Assembly: GCA_016858145.1 (NCBI GenBank)
Contig: JAEHOE010000014.1
Coordinates: forward strand, 62,001-126,000
Direction of reading: 5' to 3'
Source of the DNA: Edaphochlamys debaryana
Lineage: Eukaryota > Chlorophyta > Chlorophyceae > Chlamydomonadales
Length of the DNA: 64,000 nucleotides
Position 1 is the first letter of the stretch. Each line of letters begins with the position of its first letter. The notes below the pieces were generated by a model, which ran no database searches, had not been told where the DNA came from, and was given only the letters and a program-made list of their open reading frames with translations. Of the stretch, positions 10,618 through 23,500 are shown one piece after another. The translations under genes were made by a program, and so were the position numbers.

Positions 10618-13034
10618 TTGAGTTGGTATCCCCGAAATCACAACGCTGTTTCTGCGCAAACCCTCATACCTGAACTTTCGCTGCAACAGAATGCTGCGCT
10701 GGCGAGCACGTCATGTAGGGCAGCTATATACATATACGTTTCTGTCACGTCTGGACCAGTTATACGCACCTGGCGCCGCAAGCAATGTGCATCGACGGTG
10801 CTCGGAAGCGTTTTTCGCGGCCGCCCAGCTGCTTTCGAGCCGTATCCAGCACGTCACTTTCGAATGCTGCTTGGTTCGGGGGCGAAGGCGATGCATGCCG
10901 ACCGCCGACCCGCGGCTGTTGCGCGTGCCAACCGCCGCGCGCACTTTTGGCACGCCGGCGGATTTGCGCAGGAGGCCCAGCAAGGGAAGCCCTCCCGCTG
11001 TGTAGGTTGTTGAGTATGGCTACTGCTAGGCTGGCGGGGATAGGGCTGGCGGGTGGCTTGGGGGACGACATTTGCGGAGGGACGCTGACCACCCTGCAAA
11101 GCACCACGGCTGAGGAGTCGGGGCCTGACAATGAAGGGCATGTTGCCCGGCAGCCTGGTATCTTCGCCATGCGGCGGCGACGGTCTGCTGGGACAAGGGC
11201 ATGTGGAGAGCGTGGTGCTCTCTTGAGGCTCAAAGGGTGGACTCGTGTGGACGGCGGCCGAGAGGGTGCCAAGGACCCGTTAAGGAGGGCCCCGAGACAG
11301 GGCAGCCCGCCCAGGCCGTGGCCCAGCCGCTGCACTGACATGAGTGGCATCCCTTGGCAGGGCGCTCGCTGCAATCTGTTGCAGCAGAGGCTCGGGATTG
11401 CGCAGGAGCTGGCGGAGCGGCTGCAAGGGCCCTCGCTCTTTGGCTGGGGGCTGGGGGCTCGGGCGGGGACTCCGGATCCGGGTCCAGCTGTTCGCACGGG
11501 GGCAGCAAACACCAGCGAAACGTAGCGGTTGGTTGTGGGGTGCAGGGCGTGCACGGGGGCTGCATGCATGTCCTATCCCAGGAGCCGTTGGGACGCGTGT
11601 GGCCGGGGCTGCACAGGCATCCGTGCACGGGGTGCTCGCTGCGCTTGGCTGCACCGGAGGCTTGGGGTCGGGGAGCAGCTAGCGCAGCGGCGCGGCTGCA
11701 AGGGGGCTTGCTCCCGGGCTGGGGGCTGGGGCGGAGGCTGGGCGGAGGCTTGGACCCCGGGCCCAGAGCTTCACACGCCGGGGGGGACACGATGGTGTGG
11801 CCCGAACGATAGGGGCGACCGGTCTGCGTGCATGGGTGCCGGCGCCCCCACACTGTCCTCCGGCGGGAGCAGGTCGAGCCATGTGGCCCGGGGTGTTGTT
11901 GATGCCGGCGCCATGTGAGCACGTGACATGAACTTGGGCCGCCTAGCCGTCCCAGGGCTACAGGTGCGTGATGAGGAGGCCTCCTCCAGGGACCCTTTCA
12001 AGGTGCGCCTCCTCCAGGCCTCCTCCTGGCCCCCTTAGTCCCTTTCGAGGTGCGCCTCTCCACGCGGGCTGACGTGCTGGTCGAGCTGAGCTGGGGCTCA
12101 ATCAGCTGCATGCGCCATCGTGGAGGCCTGCGGGCTGTGCCAGTTGCCGACTGCTGGGCGGCTGGGGGCTGCCGCAGCGAGGCCAGGCGCCACGGAGGCT
12201 GTGCAGGGCACCGGCCCACGCTCTCCGAGGCCCTCTCGTCCTTAAACCCTCCACGCAGCATGGCGCAGCAGCCCTCTGCCCCATGACACCCCCCGCCGCT
12301 TTGGGGATGCTTCTCATGCGCTTTTAGTCGTACAGCATGTACACACCCCTGCTGTGAACCCTATACAAGAATGCCCTTAGGGGTGTTCACACGTGATGGG
12401 GTTGGTCGGTTCAGGGGTTGGCATGCCCCTCTTCCCACGGGGAGGGGGAAACCGGGCTACGCCAATGCGGTCGTGTCTCAGCTCGTCAAAGCTCATTCTG
12501 GTCCAACTGTTAGGCGCCTTCGGATATTGACAAGATGCTACGAGACCGTGGACATCAGGCATGTGCCTTAGGATGCGATGGTTACAGCAGGAACCGCCTC
12601 CAGAAGGGGAGGGGTTGAGCGAGAGCGCCACCTACTGGGTGTGCCACCTGCACACCGACACCCACGCAACGTGACTGACTTTCGGTCGTCACACCACGTT
12701 GCTAGGGTCGGGCCCGTAGAGCCCCCCTCAGTACTATTCCACTAATTCCGCTGTGCCTTTAATCATCGTCAATCAAGGCCAGGACGCCTGGGGGCTCCTG
12801 CACAGTCAATCTGCCACCTGAGACTCGCAGGAAAGGGTGGTCCGCCGGTATTGTCTCCCAGCCACTTGGTGGCCTGAGCGCATGCCTTAGTCCATACCGT
12901 GCTGTACCCGTGCGTGCCCGAAGCCATAAGTCCCCCGTTGCGTACCACGTCTCCCAGTTCCCCTTCCCCCGTTGCGTACCCGCTCGTCGGTAATCCCGGT
13001 CTGAGGGCATGGTGTGTCAGGTTACTCAGGTGCG
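10618..13034. other. Spacer between the inverted promoter copies; no gene assigned
   Basis: No exon chain or family motif was recognised. The stretch 11340-11790 holds two degenerate direct copies of a GC-rich block (ggctgggggctgggg... with ggagcggctgcaaggg-like sequence). Around 11996-12060 the phrase aggtgcgcctc(ctc)cag is repeated, and 12926-12990 has a short duplicated phrase (ccccgttgcgtacc). Base composition from 12300 to 12760 is less GC-rich than its surroundings, which may mark inserted DNA, but I found no convincing terminal repeats or transposase. Confidence 0.4.
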
Positions 13035-13434
13035 GTACGTGTGTCTCCTGCCCATTGCTAGAGGAGGTCACTCGGGTGTCGCCGAGACGGGCAGCCTGGC
13101 GCGACCGCATCGGCTTGCGCTGCGCGGCCGGGCCCTGGCGCGTCGTGTAGGGGCTGCGCAGCGCAGCCCGCACAGCCCAGCGACGGGCCTAGCGCCTGCG
13201 CCTGCGCCCGGAAGCGACGGACGCGAGGGCGCGCGGACGGAATGCCGTACGGCTCCGAACACCGTCCCTTGCCGTCGGCTTGCATTGCAGGTGCTGGAAC
13301 CGTTCCCGTGCTGGAATCGCGGCTGCTACTTATACAGACCGCGCCTGCCGGTCTCAGTGCCTTTCACACAGTCGCAGAGGGCTGCTAGCGCACCCTTCCG
13401 TCGACTCTACTACTTCAATCGTGACGATGCAGAC
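13035..13434 (+). repeat. Inverted repeat, right arm (duplicated STA2 promoter and start codon)
   Basis: This is a near-identical inverted copy of 10219-10617. In this copy the TATA-like element and start codon (ATG at 13427) point rightward on the plus strand, toward the 3' end of the convergent TRF4-like gene. After ATGCAGAC the sequence is unrelated to STA2, so no starch synthase is encoded. If the promoter works, it would make RNA antisense to the TRF4-like 3' end. Confidence 0.9.
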
Positions 13435-13652
13435 TGCCAGCGCACACTGCCGGCCGCCCGGTTGGCAGGCAAGGTATGCTCCGTCAACGCTGTGACCACA
13501 GGGCATGCACCTTGCCATTGAATCCTTTGTGCACAGCGCAGCCCAGTGCCGCCAGTGCGTAAAGCCTGTGCCTCCCAACCTTCTCCGCCCACACACCTGA
13601 TGCGCCCTGCCTTATCCTACACCAGCAGTCCTCGCTCCTGCCTCTGCCTGCC

Positions 13653-16600
13653 TCAGTCGAAGAACACGTGAGTGCGCCCCGGGAACTGCTGCCCCCTGCC
13701 CCCCTGCTGGCCCCGCCCCCCCTGCCCCCGGCCTCCCTGCCCCCCTTGCCCCTGCCCCTGCCCCCACACAATGGGAGCCCGCTGCCGCCCCCCCTGCGGC
13801 GGCGGCATGGGGTTGTAACCCTGCCCGTACCCGCCGCCAGCGGGCGCGCCGTACCCGCCGCCGTAACCCCCGCTGCCGCCGCCGTAGCCCCCGCCACCGC
13901 CGCCGCCAGGCCCCGGTCCCGGCGCGTAGCCCCCGCCGCCGCCTCCGCTGCCCCCGCCATACCCGCCCGGGGCACCGCCCCCGTAGCCCCCTCCCGCCCC
14001 CGCCCCCGCCATACCCGCCCGGCGCCCCACTCCCGCCCGCGTAGCCCCCGCTCCCACCCGCATACCCGCCTCCGCCGCCGCCTCCCCCGCCGCCGCCGAC
14101 CCGCCCGCGGTCCCGCTCTCGGTCCCGCTCTCGGTCCCGGCGGGGCCCGCCTGGGCCCCGATCTCCGCCGCCGCCGCCGCGGCGGCCCTGCGGCTCCGGC
14201 GCGTAGCCCGGGTGGAACATGGGGGCCATGGGCTGCGGCGGCGGCACCATGGGCTGCGGCGGCGGCGCCGCCACCAGCTCCACGTGCATCAGCGCCCGCC
14301 GCCGCTGCGCCTCCGCCGGCAGCGGCGCGTCCATGCGGCCGGCGTCCATGCGCGCCCGCTTGCCGCCGCCGCCGTCTCCGCCGCCGCCGCCGCGGTCGGA
14401 TCGGTCAGATCGATCGCGGCCTCCGCCTCCGCCTCCGCCGCCCCGATCACCGCCATTGCCGTTGCCCTGGCCAGAGTCCTCCCGAGAGCGCTTCGGCGGC
14501 CGGTTCCGGTCCCCACCGCCTCCGCCGCTGCCACCGTTTCCGCCGCCGCCGCCGTTGCCGTTTCGGCCCTTGCCGTTGCCGGGCGCAGCGCCGGAGTTGC
14601 GGCGGCCTCCGCCGTCGCGGGATGGCTGCTCGGCCCCCGCCCCGGACCCCTTGCGGTCCTGGCCCCTGGGCTCCCTGCCGCCTCCGTCGCCCCTGCCGCC
14701 GCCTCCGTCGCCCTTCCGCTGCTGCTCCCTGCCGCCCCTCTGGTCCTTCTGCTCCCCTCGTGAAGTGCCCCGGGCCTCCTTGGAAGCCTCCTTGCCACTG
14801 TCTTTCCCGTCCTTACCAGACCGGTCCTTGGGCGAGACCTGGCCGCTGCCGCCGCCGCCACTGCCGCGCCGCCCCAAGCCCTGGGCCTGGGCCTGGGCCT
14901 GGCTCGGGCCCGAGCTGGGCTTGGGCGGTGAGGCCTTGCCTTCGGGCGGGGAGGCCTTGCCCTTTGGTGACGTGGACCCCGCCTTGCCCCCCTTGCCGGC
15001 TGCTGGCTCCTCGCCGCGAGCCCGCTTGGCCCCGCCGCCGCCGCTGCCGTCGCGGCCCCGGCCGGACCCCTCCGCCGCTTCGTCTTCCGCGGCGCTGCTG
15101 CGGCCGCGCTTCCTGCGGCCCGCGCCGCTGTCGCCTTTGGAAGCCTTGGCCGCCTCCGCCTTGACCTCCCCGCCCTGGCCCTTTCGCGCCTCTCCGCCCT
15201 TGGCCTCCTTCCCTGCGCTCGCGCCTGCGCCTCCGCCCCCGCCGGCCCCGGCCGCTGCCTCCTGCTTCCGCCGCTCGTCGCGTGCCGCCTTGCGCCCCTC
15301 GCGCTGCTGCCGCACCTCCTCTGTTGGGGGTGGGAGTGGGAGTGGGTCAGGGGACAGCGGGAAGCAGGGGTCGGGGGCAGGGCCAGGCACAAAGACACAG
15401 GTGAAGGGCCGGGCCGGGGACAATGGCTAGGGCCCGAGGCTAGAGTCCAGGGCCCACGTTACCGTGCCCGGCAGAGGCAGACAAGGCACAGGCTAGGTCA
15501 GGGTCAGGGCGAGGCACAAGGCTCCGGGCAAGGGTCTCTCCCGAACTCAACAACCCAGCCTGCCCCGACGCCCCCTGCCGCAACAGCCGTCCAGCAACCC
15601 CCCTCCACCACCCCCTGCTCCCCCTCCTCCCAGCCCCCCTCCTCCCTCCCGCTCCCCCCCACCCGCGGGCCTCGGCGGCTGGCAGTAGTATCCGCTGTCC
15701 CTCAGCTCGGCGACCCGGGGCCGCGGGCGCGAGGCCAGGATGGGTCCCAGGCGCAGGATGCGGGCCAGCATGGACTCGTCGCGGCGGGAGGGGGCCACCA
15801 GCATCTGGGGGGCGGGGGCGGGGGGGAAAGAATGAGCCTTGCCTCATGAGCTCTGCTCTGCAACACAGCGGCACGGAACCATCGCTATCTGCTCCACCCA
15901 GGCATCACCTAATGCTCCCTCTGTGTCCTCCCATCTCCTCTTCACCATCGTCTCCCCCACCTGGTATGCGTACTCGAAGGCCGTCTTGACCCGCATGATG
16001 TTGTACGAGTTGCGGCACACGTCGTTGTCGGGGTCCTGGGGGGTGGGGTACAACGTTGCGTGTGAACAGGAGGTCCAGCCTCTCCCTAATCTGTTGTGAG
16101 GGCGTCAGTTGACTGAAGCCTCTCGACTTCCTCGTGTTGCCGTCCACCCTCTTGCCTCTCCCCTCCCCCCTTGCCTCCTATGTCTGCCCCCCTCCCCCTA
16201 CCTTGGGGTCCTCCACCGCCAGCAGGTACGCCCGCTCCTCGTTCAGCCAGCCGTTGAACGAGTTCTGCGGCCCGCCCCGCCCCCCGGCGCCCGAGGGGGT
16301 GGGCTTGTCCGTCTTGCGGAAGAACTGGCCCCCGCCCGCGCAGGAGACGCCCACCTGGTTGGGGAGAGCAGGTGGGGGCGGGGGGCATGAGGTGTGGCTC
16401 TCTAGGGAGGCAGAAGCTGCAGGTTTGAAGTCAAGATGGGCCGAAGCGGGAGCGGTGGGATGAGGAAAGAGGGACGTTGCACAAAACCGGATGTGCAAGG
16501 AGGATGGGCCGTCCGTCACATGCCACATGGGCCGTTGCATGTCGTACAATATGTCGTGCAGCTTCTTCAGCAGCCGGGGTGACGTCCGGGGCACTCGCGC

Positions 16601-19600
16601 GCTTTCATTTTCATGATGCAGATTTGCTTACGCTTTGTGCAGTGTGTGCAGTGCATGTCTGCACAAAGCGGAAGCAAATCCTGCAAAATGAAAATGTAAG
16701 CGCGCGAGTGCCCGCTCCACCGCCGAGCCCAGAGCACAAGGAGCCCGCGCAACCCCCCCTGTCCTTCCCCCCTCCCCTCCTCCCCCCCTCGCCTCCCCTT
16801 GCCTCCTATGTCTGCCCCCCCCCCCTCCCCCTCACCTCCTGCATGTTGATCACCCGCCCATAGAACCGGAAGAAGTCCACCAGCAGGGCCGCCATCCCCC
16901 CTACCCCCTTGCCTCCTATGTCTGCCCCCCTCCCCCTCACCTCCTGCATGTTAATCACCCGCCCATAGAACCGGAAGAAGTCCACGAGCAGGGCCCCCAG
17001 GGAGGGCTCCACGGGGCCGCTGGCGCCAGCCCGGGAGGCGGCGTCCACAGTGCCCGCCCGCTGCCGCTGCTCCGGGGCGCTGGGGCCCGCGGGGCCGCGG
17101 CCGCGGCGGCCGCCGCGGCGGCTGCCGCCGCCACCGCCACCGGCGTCGGCTGTGTTGGGAGGGCGGGGGCGGGTGTGGAGTTGGGGTGGAGTGTGGGAGA
17201 TGTGCTGATGTGGACGTGGAGCGGGGCGTGTCCGCTTGCTCTGGGTCAAGCCACGGGTGCATCACCCCGGGTGAGCGGCACCCCCGCTCGCGCTTCCACG
17301 CACGGACACGGCGACTGCCCGCCCCACCTGCCGCCCCCTCGCCTGCCCCCGGCGGTGGCCTCCTGGAGGCGTGCAGCTGCAGAAAGGCCGCCACTAGGGT
17401 CACCAGGCCGTAGCTGCCGATACCGCCTAGGGGGGGGCGGAGCGCGTGGGAGGCTTAGGGGACAGAAAGGGGAAGCGGGGGAGAGAGGACGGGACGAGCG
17501 CATCACCCCCCTGCTGGCTGCGCCCTGCCGCCCTCTCCCTCTGCAATCTCAAGAGCGTCAGGGTCCCGCCTCACTCCGGCCCTTTCAGCACAGGGTCCCG
17601 GGTCTCATCCTCTCTCCCCTCCTCCCCTTTCCTCCCCCTTCCCCTCCTCAACCCCCTCTCACCCCCCCTCACCCGTGTACACTTCGTTCAGCTCCCGCTG
17701 CTGCAGGAAGAGCTTGAGCGTGAGGATGAGGGGCCGCATCATGGGCCAGGCCTGGGTCATCTCGGAGACCAGCACGGCGGCCTGACAGGGGGGGAAGAGG
17801 GGTGGGGGTGGGGGGGGAGGTGAGAGGGGGAGGGGGAGTGAGGGGAGAGGGGGGAGGATGAGACCCGGGAAGACCCTGTGCTGAAAGGGCCAGAGAGCCG
17901 AAACCCATCCGGCTCCGGGCTCCGTACCTGCGGGCCATTGGGCACGTCGAACGAGATGTCGAAGGCCAGATTGCCGTACTCGATGGTCTCGAACTTGATG
18001 ATGGGCACCCGGGCCTTGGCCAGGACCTGACAGGGGAGGGAGAGGGGTGGGGGCGGGGGTCGGGGCTTGAGACCCAACCACCCGGCCACTGCGACTGTGC
18101 GGCAACAGCGCCTCCCCGCTCCCTCCGTCCCCAGCTCCCCCCAGCCTTTTTCCGCCGCGCCTATGCTTCTCTGGCCTGAACCAGCAGCCCTCCACCCACC
18201 CCTCCCACAGCTGAACGCTTCACGACACATCCTGTCCCCTGCCCTCCCTTCTCCTCCCCTGCCCTCCCCCCGCCCCCCGCCCTCCCTCCCCGCCCCGCCC
18301 CCCGCCCTCCCTCCCCGCCCCGCCCCCTCCCCCTCCCCCCCACCTGTATGCTCCGCGCCAGCCCCTTCCCCGCCAGCGCCTTGGCCAGCGCGTGCAGCCC
18401 CCCGGGCAGGTGGCTGCAGCCGCTGCCCAGCACCACCAGGTCCACGTCAGAGGTGGGGACGTAGAGGCCGGTGGCGAAGGAGCCAAACACCACACACCTA
18501 GGGGAGAGGGGGTAGGGGGGGGGAGGGGGTGTTTGTTGCTGAGCGGGATGGTGGGGGAGGGGGAGGGGAGGGGGTTTCTTAATGAGCGGGATGTAGGGGG
18601 AGGGGAGGGGAGGGGTATCAGGGGGGGGGGGGTACGGGGCCAAGGGGGATGGCGGGGAGTGGTGGTGGGAGAGGGAAGCCTCGGCCCCTGCCCCGGAGGC
18701 CGGGGCTGCTTTCCGAATCCGTTTCCTTCGTCCTGACTCCCCCTCATCCCCTTGTGTCTGGCCTATGTCTGCCCCCCAAGGCCCTCCCCCCCCGACCCAC
18801 TCCGCCGAGGGCCACAGCTGCTTGATCACCTCCGACACAGCCGCCACTGCGTCCGCCCGCGCCTGCGCCTCCTCGGGGGTGGGCTGCAGCAGCTCACACA
18901 GCTCCAGCACCTCTGGGGGGGGGCCAGGGGAGGGGGCGGCGGGTTGGAAGAGGGGGGAGCGGAGCGGAGAAGTGGACGGCCCTCCCGGCTGAGGGGTGGC
19001 AGCATCCCCGCTCGCCGCCCCGCGGCACCATCCCCCGCGGGGCCTTCCGGCCATCGCCCATGCGGGCGAACCGCCACCTCCCGCCCCAGGGTCTGGCCAA
19101 GGGCCACCGCGATGACTAGGCCGGGCAGCCGTCGGCCGAGCCACGTGCACTCCCGCACCCTGCCCTCCTGCTCGCATCCGTCCTCGCCTCTGTCCTCGCA
19201 CCGCATGGGCGGCCCGTGTGGACACGCCCCGCCGGCCCCTTCCCCCACCCCCTGGCCCCCGCCCCGCCCGGTCACGCGCTCGGCTTGCCTTGGTGCAGCC
19301 GCAGCAGCGGGCTGTCAATGCGGGAAATGTACGACATCCAGTACGGCCGTTGCCCCAACCGCCGGATCCGCTCGTCCTCCGCGAGCTCGTCCGCGCTGGC
19401 GGGCCCGGTCCCAAAGTTGGGCCCCGCCTGGGCCTGGGCCCCGCCGCCGCCCCCAGCCTTGGCCTGGCCTTTCCCCGGGACGCTGTCCGGCTTTGCGATC
19501 GGGATGAGAGGTATGAAGTCTGCTAGCGGGGCTTTGGCGGGGCCCTCAGATCCAGATTTTGATCCGGGTTTTGCCTTTTCGCCGCCGCTGCCCTCGTCAT

Positions 19601-20174
19601 CGGATGAGATTAGATCCACCACCTCCAGCTCCTCCACAGCTTCCTCTGCGTCCGAGACTTCTGCGGCCTTGGGGGGCGTCCGGCGGCCACGCTTGCGGCC
19701 GCCGGCTTTGCCCCCGTCTGCCGCCGCCGCGCCGGTGCCATCCGCAACAGCCGGCTCCGCCGCGCTGCCGGAGGCCGGCTCGTTAGCTGTAGCTGCTGCT
19801 GCTGCTGCTGGGGTTGATGCGTCCTGTAGGTTGGGTAGGAGGCAGGGCGAAGGCGTTAGCGGGAGCTTGGCCGTGTGGGGCATGGGACAAAGGGATGGCG
19901 TGGCGAGGGCGCGAGGGCCGCTGACCCGTGGAGAGCCGACCCCAAAACCCGGGCCGGGGCACACCTGGGCCGACGCCTTGACCTCGGTCAGCGAGGGCAG
20001 CACCGTCGGCAGGAGAGCTTTCGCCACGGGCACCGAGGCGAGCAGGGTGTTAAGCACGTTGGTCGCCGCCTTGGCTCCATCTGAAGCCGCCCCGCCAGCT
20101 GCTCCGCCAGCGCCTCCCAGTCCAAGTGTGAACCCCAGGGGCCGATAGCTAAACTTGGGCCCCTGGTCGCCCAT
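13653..20174 (-). CDS. TRF4/PAPD5-type non-canonical poly(A) RNA polymerase with Gly/Arg-rich C-terminal tail
   Basis: Family members add short A-tails to nuclear RNAs for exosome surveillance (TRAMP-type role). Exons: 20174-19965, 19823-19289, 18912-18797, 18497-18344, 18026-17928, 17781-17673, 17426-17328, 17149-16941, 16354-16202, 16035-15961, 15804-15663, 15320-13653. Visible are the N-terminal helix ending IKQLWPSAEW, the catalytic GSFATGLYVPTSDVDLVV signature, the third Asp in NLAFDISFD, GGIGSYGLVTL, LLVDFFRFYGRVIN, and DPDNDVCRNSYNI...AFEYAYQ. The N terminus has an acidic nuclear-looking stretch. The tail of about 550 residues is Lys/Glu then RGG/GYGGG-rich and probably binds RNA. Exon 2 uses a GC donor (AAG|GCAAGC). 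The exon 3-4 junction does not resolve as phase-correct GT-AG, and the glycine tail changes frame near 13990-14040. Confidence 0.88.
16837..16995 (-). repeat. Junction-spanning duplication: 3' end of TRF4-like exon 8 plus donor
   Basis: The last 54 bases of exon 8 (from ALLVDFFRFYGRVINMQE) with the GTGAGG donor and the intron start are repeated downstream in the intron at 16837-16891. The true exon end lies at 16941-16995. The second copy therefore carries a decoy donor but no pyrimidine tract or acceptor. Confidence 0.85.
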
Positions 20175-20506
20175 CCTGGCCTGCTTCGGGCCTTTCTCTT
20201 TGAGATGTGCGGTCTAGACCAAGGTCGTCGCGGGCAGCCTGCAGCGCATTTGCGCGTATCTAGAGTGTATGTGGCCTTCTAGGCTATGGCTGCCTCGCGT
20301 TTCCACGGCTGGCCGATTACCGCTGACCGATTAGATGCAGACAGCCCTTGCGTGTTTCGCCCCGCAGAAGAACGAGACCAGCTCGTATAACTTGATACAT
20401 TCGACTTGCAAGTCGCCAACCGTGGAAATGCACTTGTTAACGCAACTCCAACCTGGGTAACCCAAGAGGGGCAGACCCGCGCTCGCTTTTACCTCTTAGC
20501 CTTACG
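20175..20506. promoter_or_regulatory. Divergent promoter interval shared by the TRF4-like and coiled-coil genes
   Basis: The two start codons (minus at 20174, plus at 20507) are separated by only 332 bases, so both promoters and 5' UTRs must lie here. The interval is less GC-rich than the flanks. No clear TATA box is seen in either direction. Confidence 0.55.
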
Positions 20507-23500
20507 ATGGCCCCTAAGAGTAAAGTCAACCAAGCTAGGCAGCAATTGGAGGCTGCCGAGGAGGACATTCGGCAAAAGGCGCGACGGGGCGCGGGCGAGA
20601 AGGGCGCGCAAGCTGTCGTAATGCGCCATCTCGGCATCACCACAGCGACAGTGCGGGGGCGATGGGGCTCTCCGGGGGAGGGTGGGTGCGCACACTCGCC
20701 GACACGGTTCCCTTCCATGTCCGGATGCTCTGCCATCCACTTGCGACACCGCAGGAGCGGCAGCTAGCGCAGCTCAAGGAGCAGGTCGTCCTCGCACGGG
20801 GACGCATCAACGAGCTAGAAGCTGACGCCTCAACGAGCGCTCGGCTGGAGGATGACGGTGGGCGGGGAGGGGCCAGTCAGCAAGGAGGGCCTCACCCCAG
20901 CGCGAGCTGAGGGTGAATCTACACGGGTTTCCCTGCCATCTCTCTCACGCGATGTTTTAAACCTCCCGCAGTCCAAACGCTGTTGCAGCATCAGCAGCGC
21001 ACGGCGTCCGCGTTCAAGGACTATGAGGTGTGGGGTCAGGGGCCAGGGGGGGCCTCCTCAGCCCTGCAGGCGGGGAATGCAGGCTGGGAGACTAAGGCCC
21101 TGATTAGGCGCTGAGAGTGTGGAGTGCGGCGCTGTAGGGTACAGGGTGCTCGGGGAAGGGATAAGGTGGCCCCTGATGTGCCTCTCCGCGTCCCATTGCC
21201 TCCCCCTCTTACCCTCTTTCCCCCTCCCCCCCCCTTCAGAACCGGGTGCTGGCCCTGGAGCTTCAGGGCCTGGTGGAGCGGTGGCGGGCCATGGACGTGG
21301 AGGTGGGGGGGAGGGGGGGGGGGAGGGGGGAGGGGAGAGGGGAGGGGAGGTGGGGGGGAGGGGGGGTGTTTGAAGCTGATAAGCGGGAGAGCGTCGAATG
21401 TTAGTGGGATTGCCGGAGAAGGTACATACCGCCACAGTGTCCATGATAGGCGTGCGCTGAGGCTGGAGCGAAGCACTATATAACAGACCGGCAGAACGCG
21501 GTGGGGGGGGGAGGGAGGGAGGGGAGGAAGAGGGGGGAGAAAGAGGAGCGGGGAGGGGGGGATGAGGGGGGAAAGGCGGAAGGGCGAAGAGAGGCACAGG
21601 GGCCATGGACGTGGAGGTGAGGTGGGTGAGGGGAAGGTGGAGGGATGGTGCAGGGAAGGAGGGGTATCGCCCGGGTGGCGGCCTACCGGCTGCGGCCGGG
21701 GTGGGGTTGGCGGCCCTTTGGCAGAGGCTCGTAGAGCAGCCGGGTGGTGGCGGCGGGTGAGGACGACCCCTGCCCCTCACCCGCCCGGTGCGGCTGGTGA
21801 AGACCTGACACGTGCGCACCTGCCCCTTGCCGCCCCCACCCCATCCCCTACCCCCCCTCAACCCTCCCTCCCTCCCCCCCACCCCCCAAAACGATATCCC
21901 CTCCCCCCCATCCCCTCTCCCCCCCCCCAGGAGCTTGCCCAGCAGAACCACGACCTGAGGGAGGAGTGCATGCGGCTGCAGCAGGAGAACATGGGGCTGA
22001 GCAGGTGGGGGGGGAGGGGGAGGGGGACACAGGGACAGGGCACGGCCCGGGCAGGTGGAGGCAGGCCTTGGAAGGCGCGGTGGAGAGGGTGGCAGGAGAG
22101 TGCGAGGCAGGGCGGCCCCGGGGCCGAGGCCGCGCGTGGGGGTGGGCAGGGAACGAGGGACGGCAGGGGCTGCCTGGCACAGGCGATGCGGGCTCCTTGC
22201 AGCACTGCTTGGCCTCGTCCCACCGCAAGCGCCACCTCCCCCCCCCCTCCCCCCCCTCACACACAGGACGGTTGCTGAGCACAGCCTGAGCGCCCGCCGG
22301 GACCTGGCCCGCATCGAGCTGGCCCTGGAGCTGACGGTGGGGAGGGGGGGAAAGGGGGGGAAGGAAACGGGGGAGGAAGGCTTTTTGATCTCAGATTAAG
22401 GGATCAGGGACATCGGGATGTGTGTGTGGGGGGAAAGGGCCCTGCCGATGCCGCTCCGCCCCCGCCCCCACCCGCCGTGCCCCTCAGGTGAAGGAGAAGA
22501 TGGCTCAGATGCACGACCGACTGCGGCAGGAGCTGTACGACGAAATGGACGACAAAACCAAAGCCATGGTACGACAGCCGTACGACTGCTGCACGAGCCG
22601 GACACCCGGATGGCACCTGCTTCCGCGCCTCACCCGCTGCCGGCCAACCCCTCACCCACGTACCCCCCTCAAACTCCCTCCCCCCTCCCCCCCTCTTAAA
22701 CCCATCTCCCCCTCCTCCCCTCCCCCCCTCCCCCCCCTGTCAGGTGGCCCAGCACGGCGAGCTGCAGGACCACGTGGCTCAGGTGTCCAGCCAGGCAGCC
22801 ACCCTGGACAGGCAGTTCAGGCAGCTGCAGGTGCGTGTGTGTTTAGGATGCTTAGGGTCGGCGCGTCATAAGTATTAGTGCAGTCGTGAGCAGACCGGCC
22901 GCGGGGAAGAGGCACCAAGCAAACCCGAAAGCTCGTGTGTGTGTGTGTGGGGGGGGGGGTAGGATGATTACTCTTGGGGGCGAGGGCGGCTTTCCCCCTT
23001 CTCCCCGATCCTCCTCCCCCCCCTTTCCTCCTACCCCGCAAGCCGCCCCCTCCCCCCCCTGCAGCTCTACCTCTCCCTTCGCTCTCCCATGCTCCGAAAC
23101 TCATCCCCCTCCCTTCCCCCCTCTCCCCCTACCCCCCTACCCCTACCCCCTACCCCCCCCCAAGGCCGAGCGCGCCCGCTTCAAGGTGGACGCCGACCTG
23201 GCCTCGGGGCTGGGGGAGACGCAGGCGGTGCAGATGGTGGGACTCAAGTGAGGCAGGGGGGGTGGGGGGGGGATGAAGGGGGGGGGGAATGGGGGGGGAA
23301 TGTCAGTGTGTGTGTGTGTGAAGGGGAAGGGGGGCAGGTAGCCTTCCCCTGGGACAGCTGCCCACACAATGAACACCTGCGGCAGGCCTCAACCTGCTCT
23401 CCAGTCCTCTGCCCCACCAGCGGCCCACCTCCCTTCGGCCCCACCCAACCCCGTCCCCATCTCTGCACACACACACCCTCACAGGATGCAGCTGTGACCT

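Noticed and set aside
13668..15430. Long plus-strand ORFs of 400-500 codons opposite the TRF4-like tail
   Set aside because: They are antisense shadows of the Gly/Lys-rich last exon; the minus frame continues a conserved polymerase.
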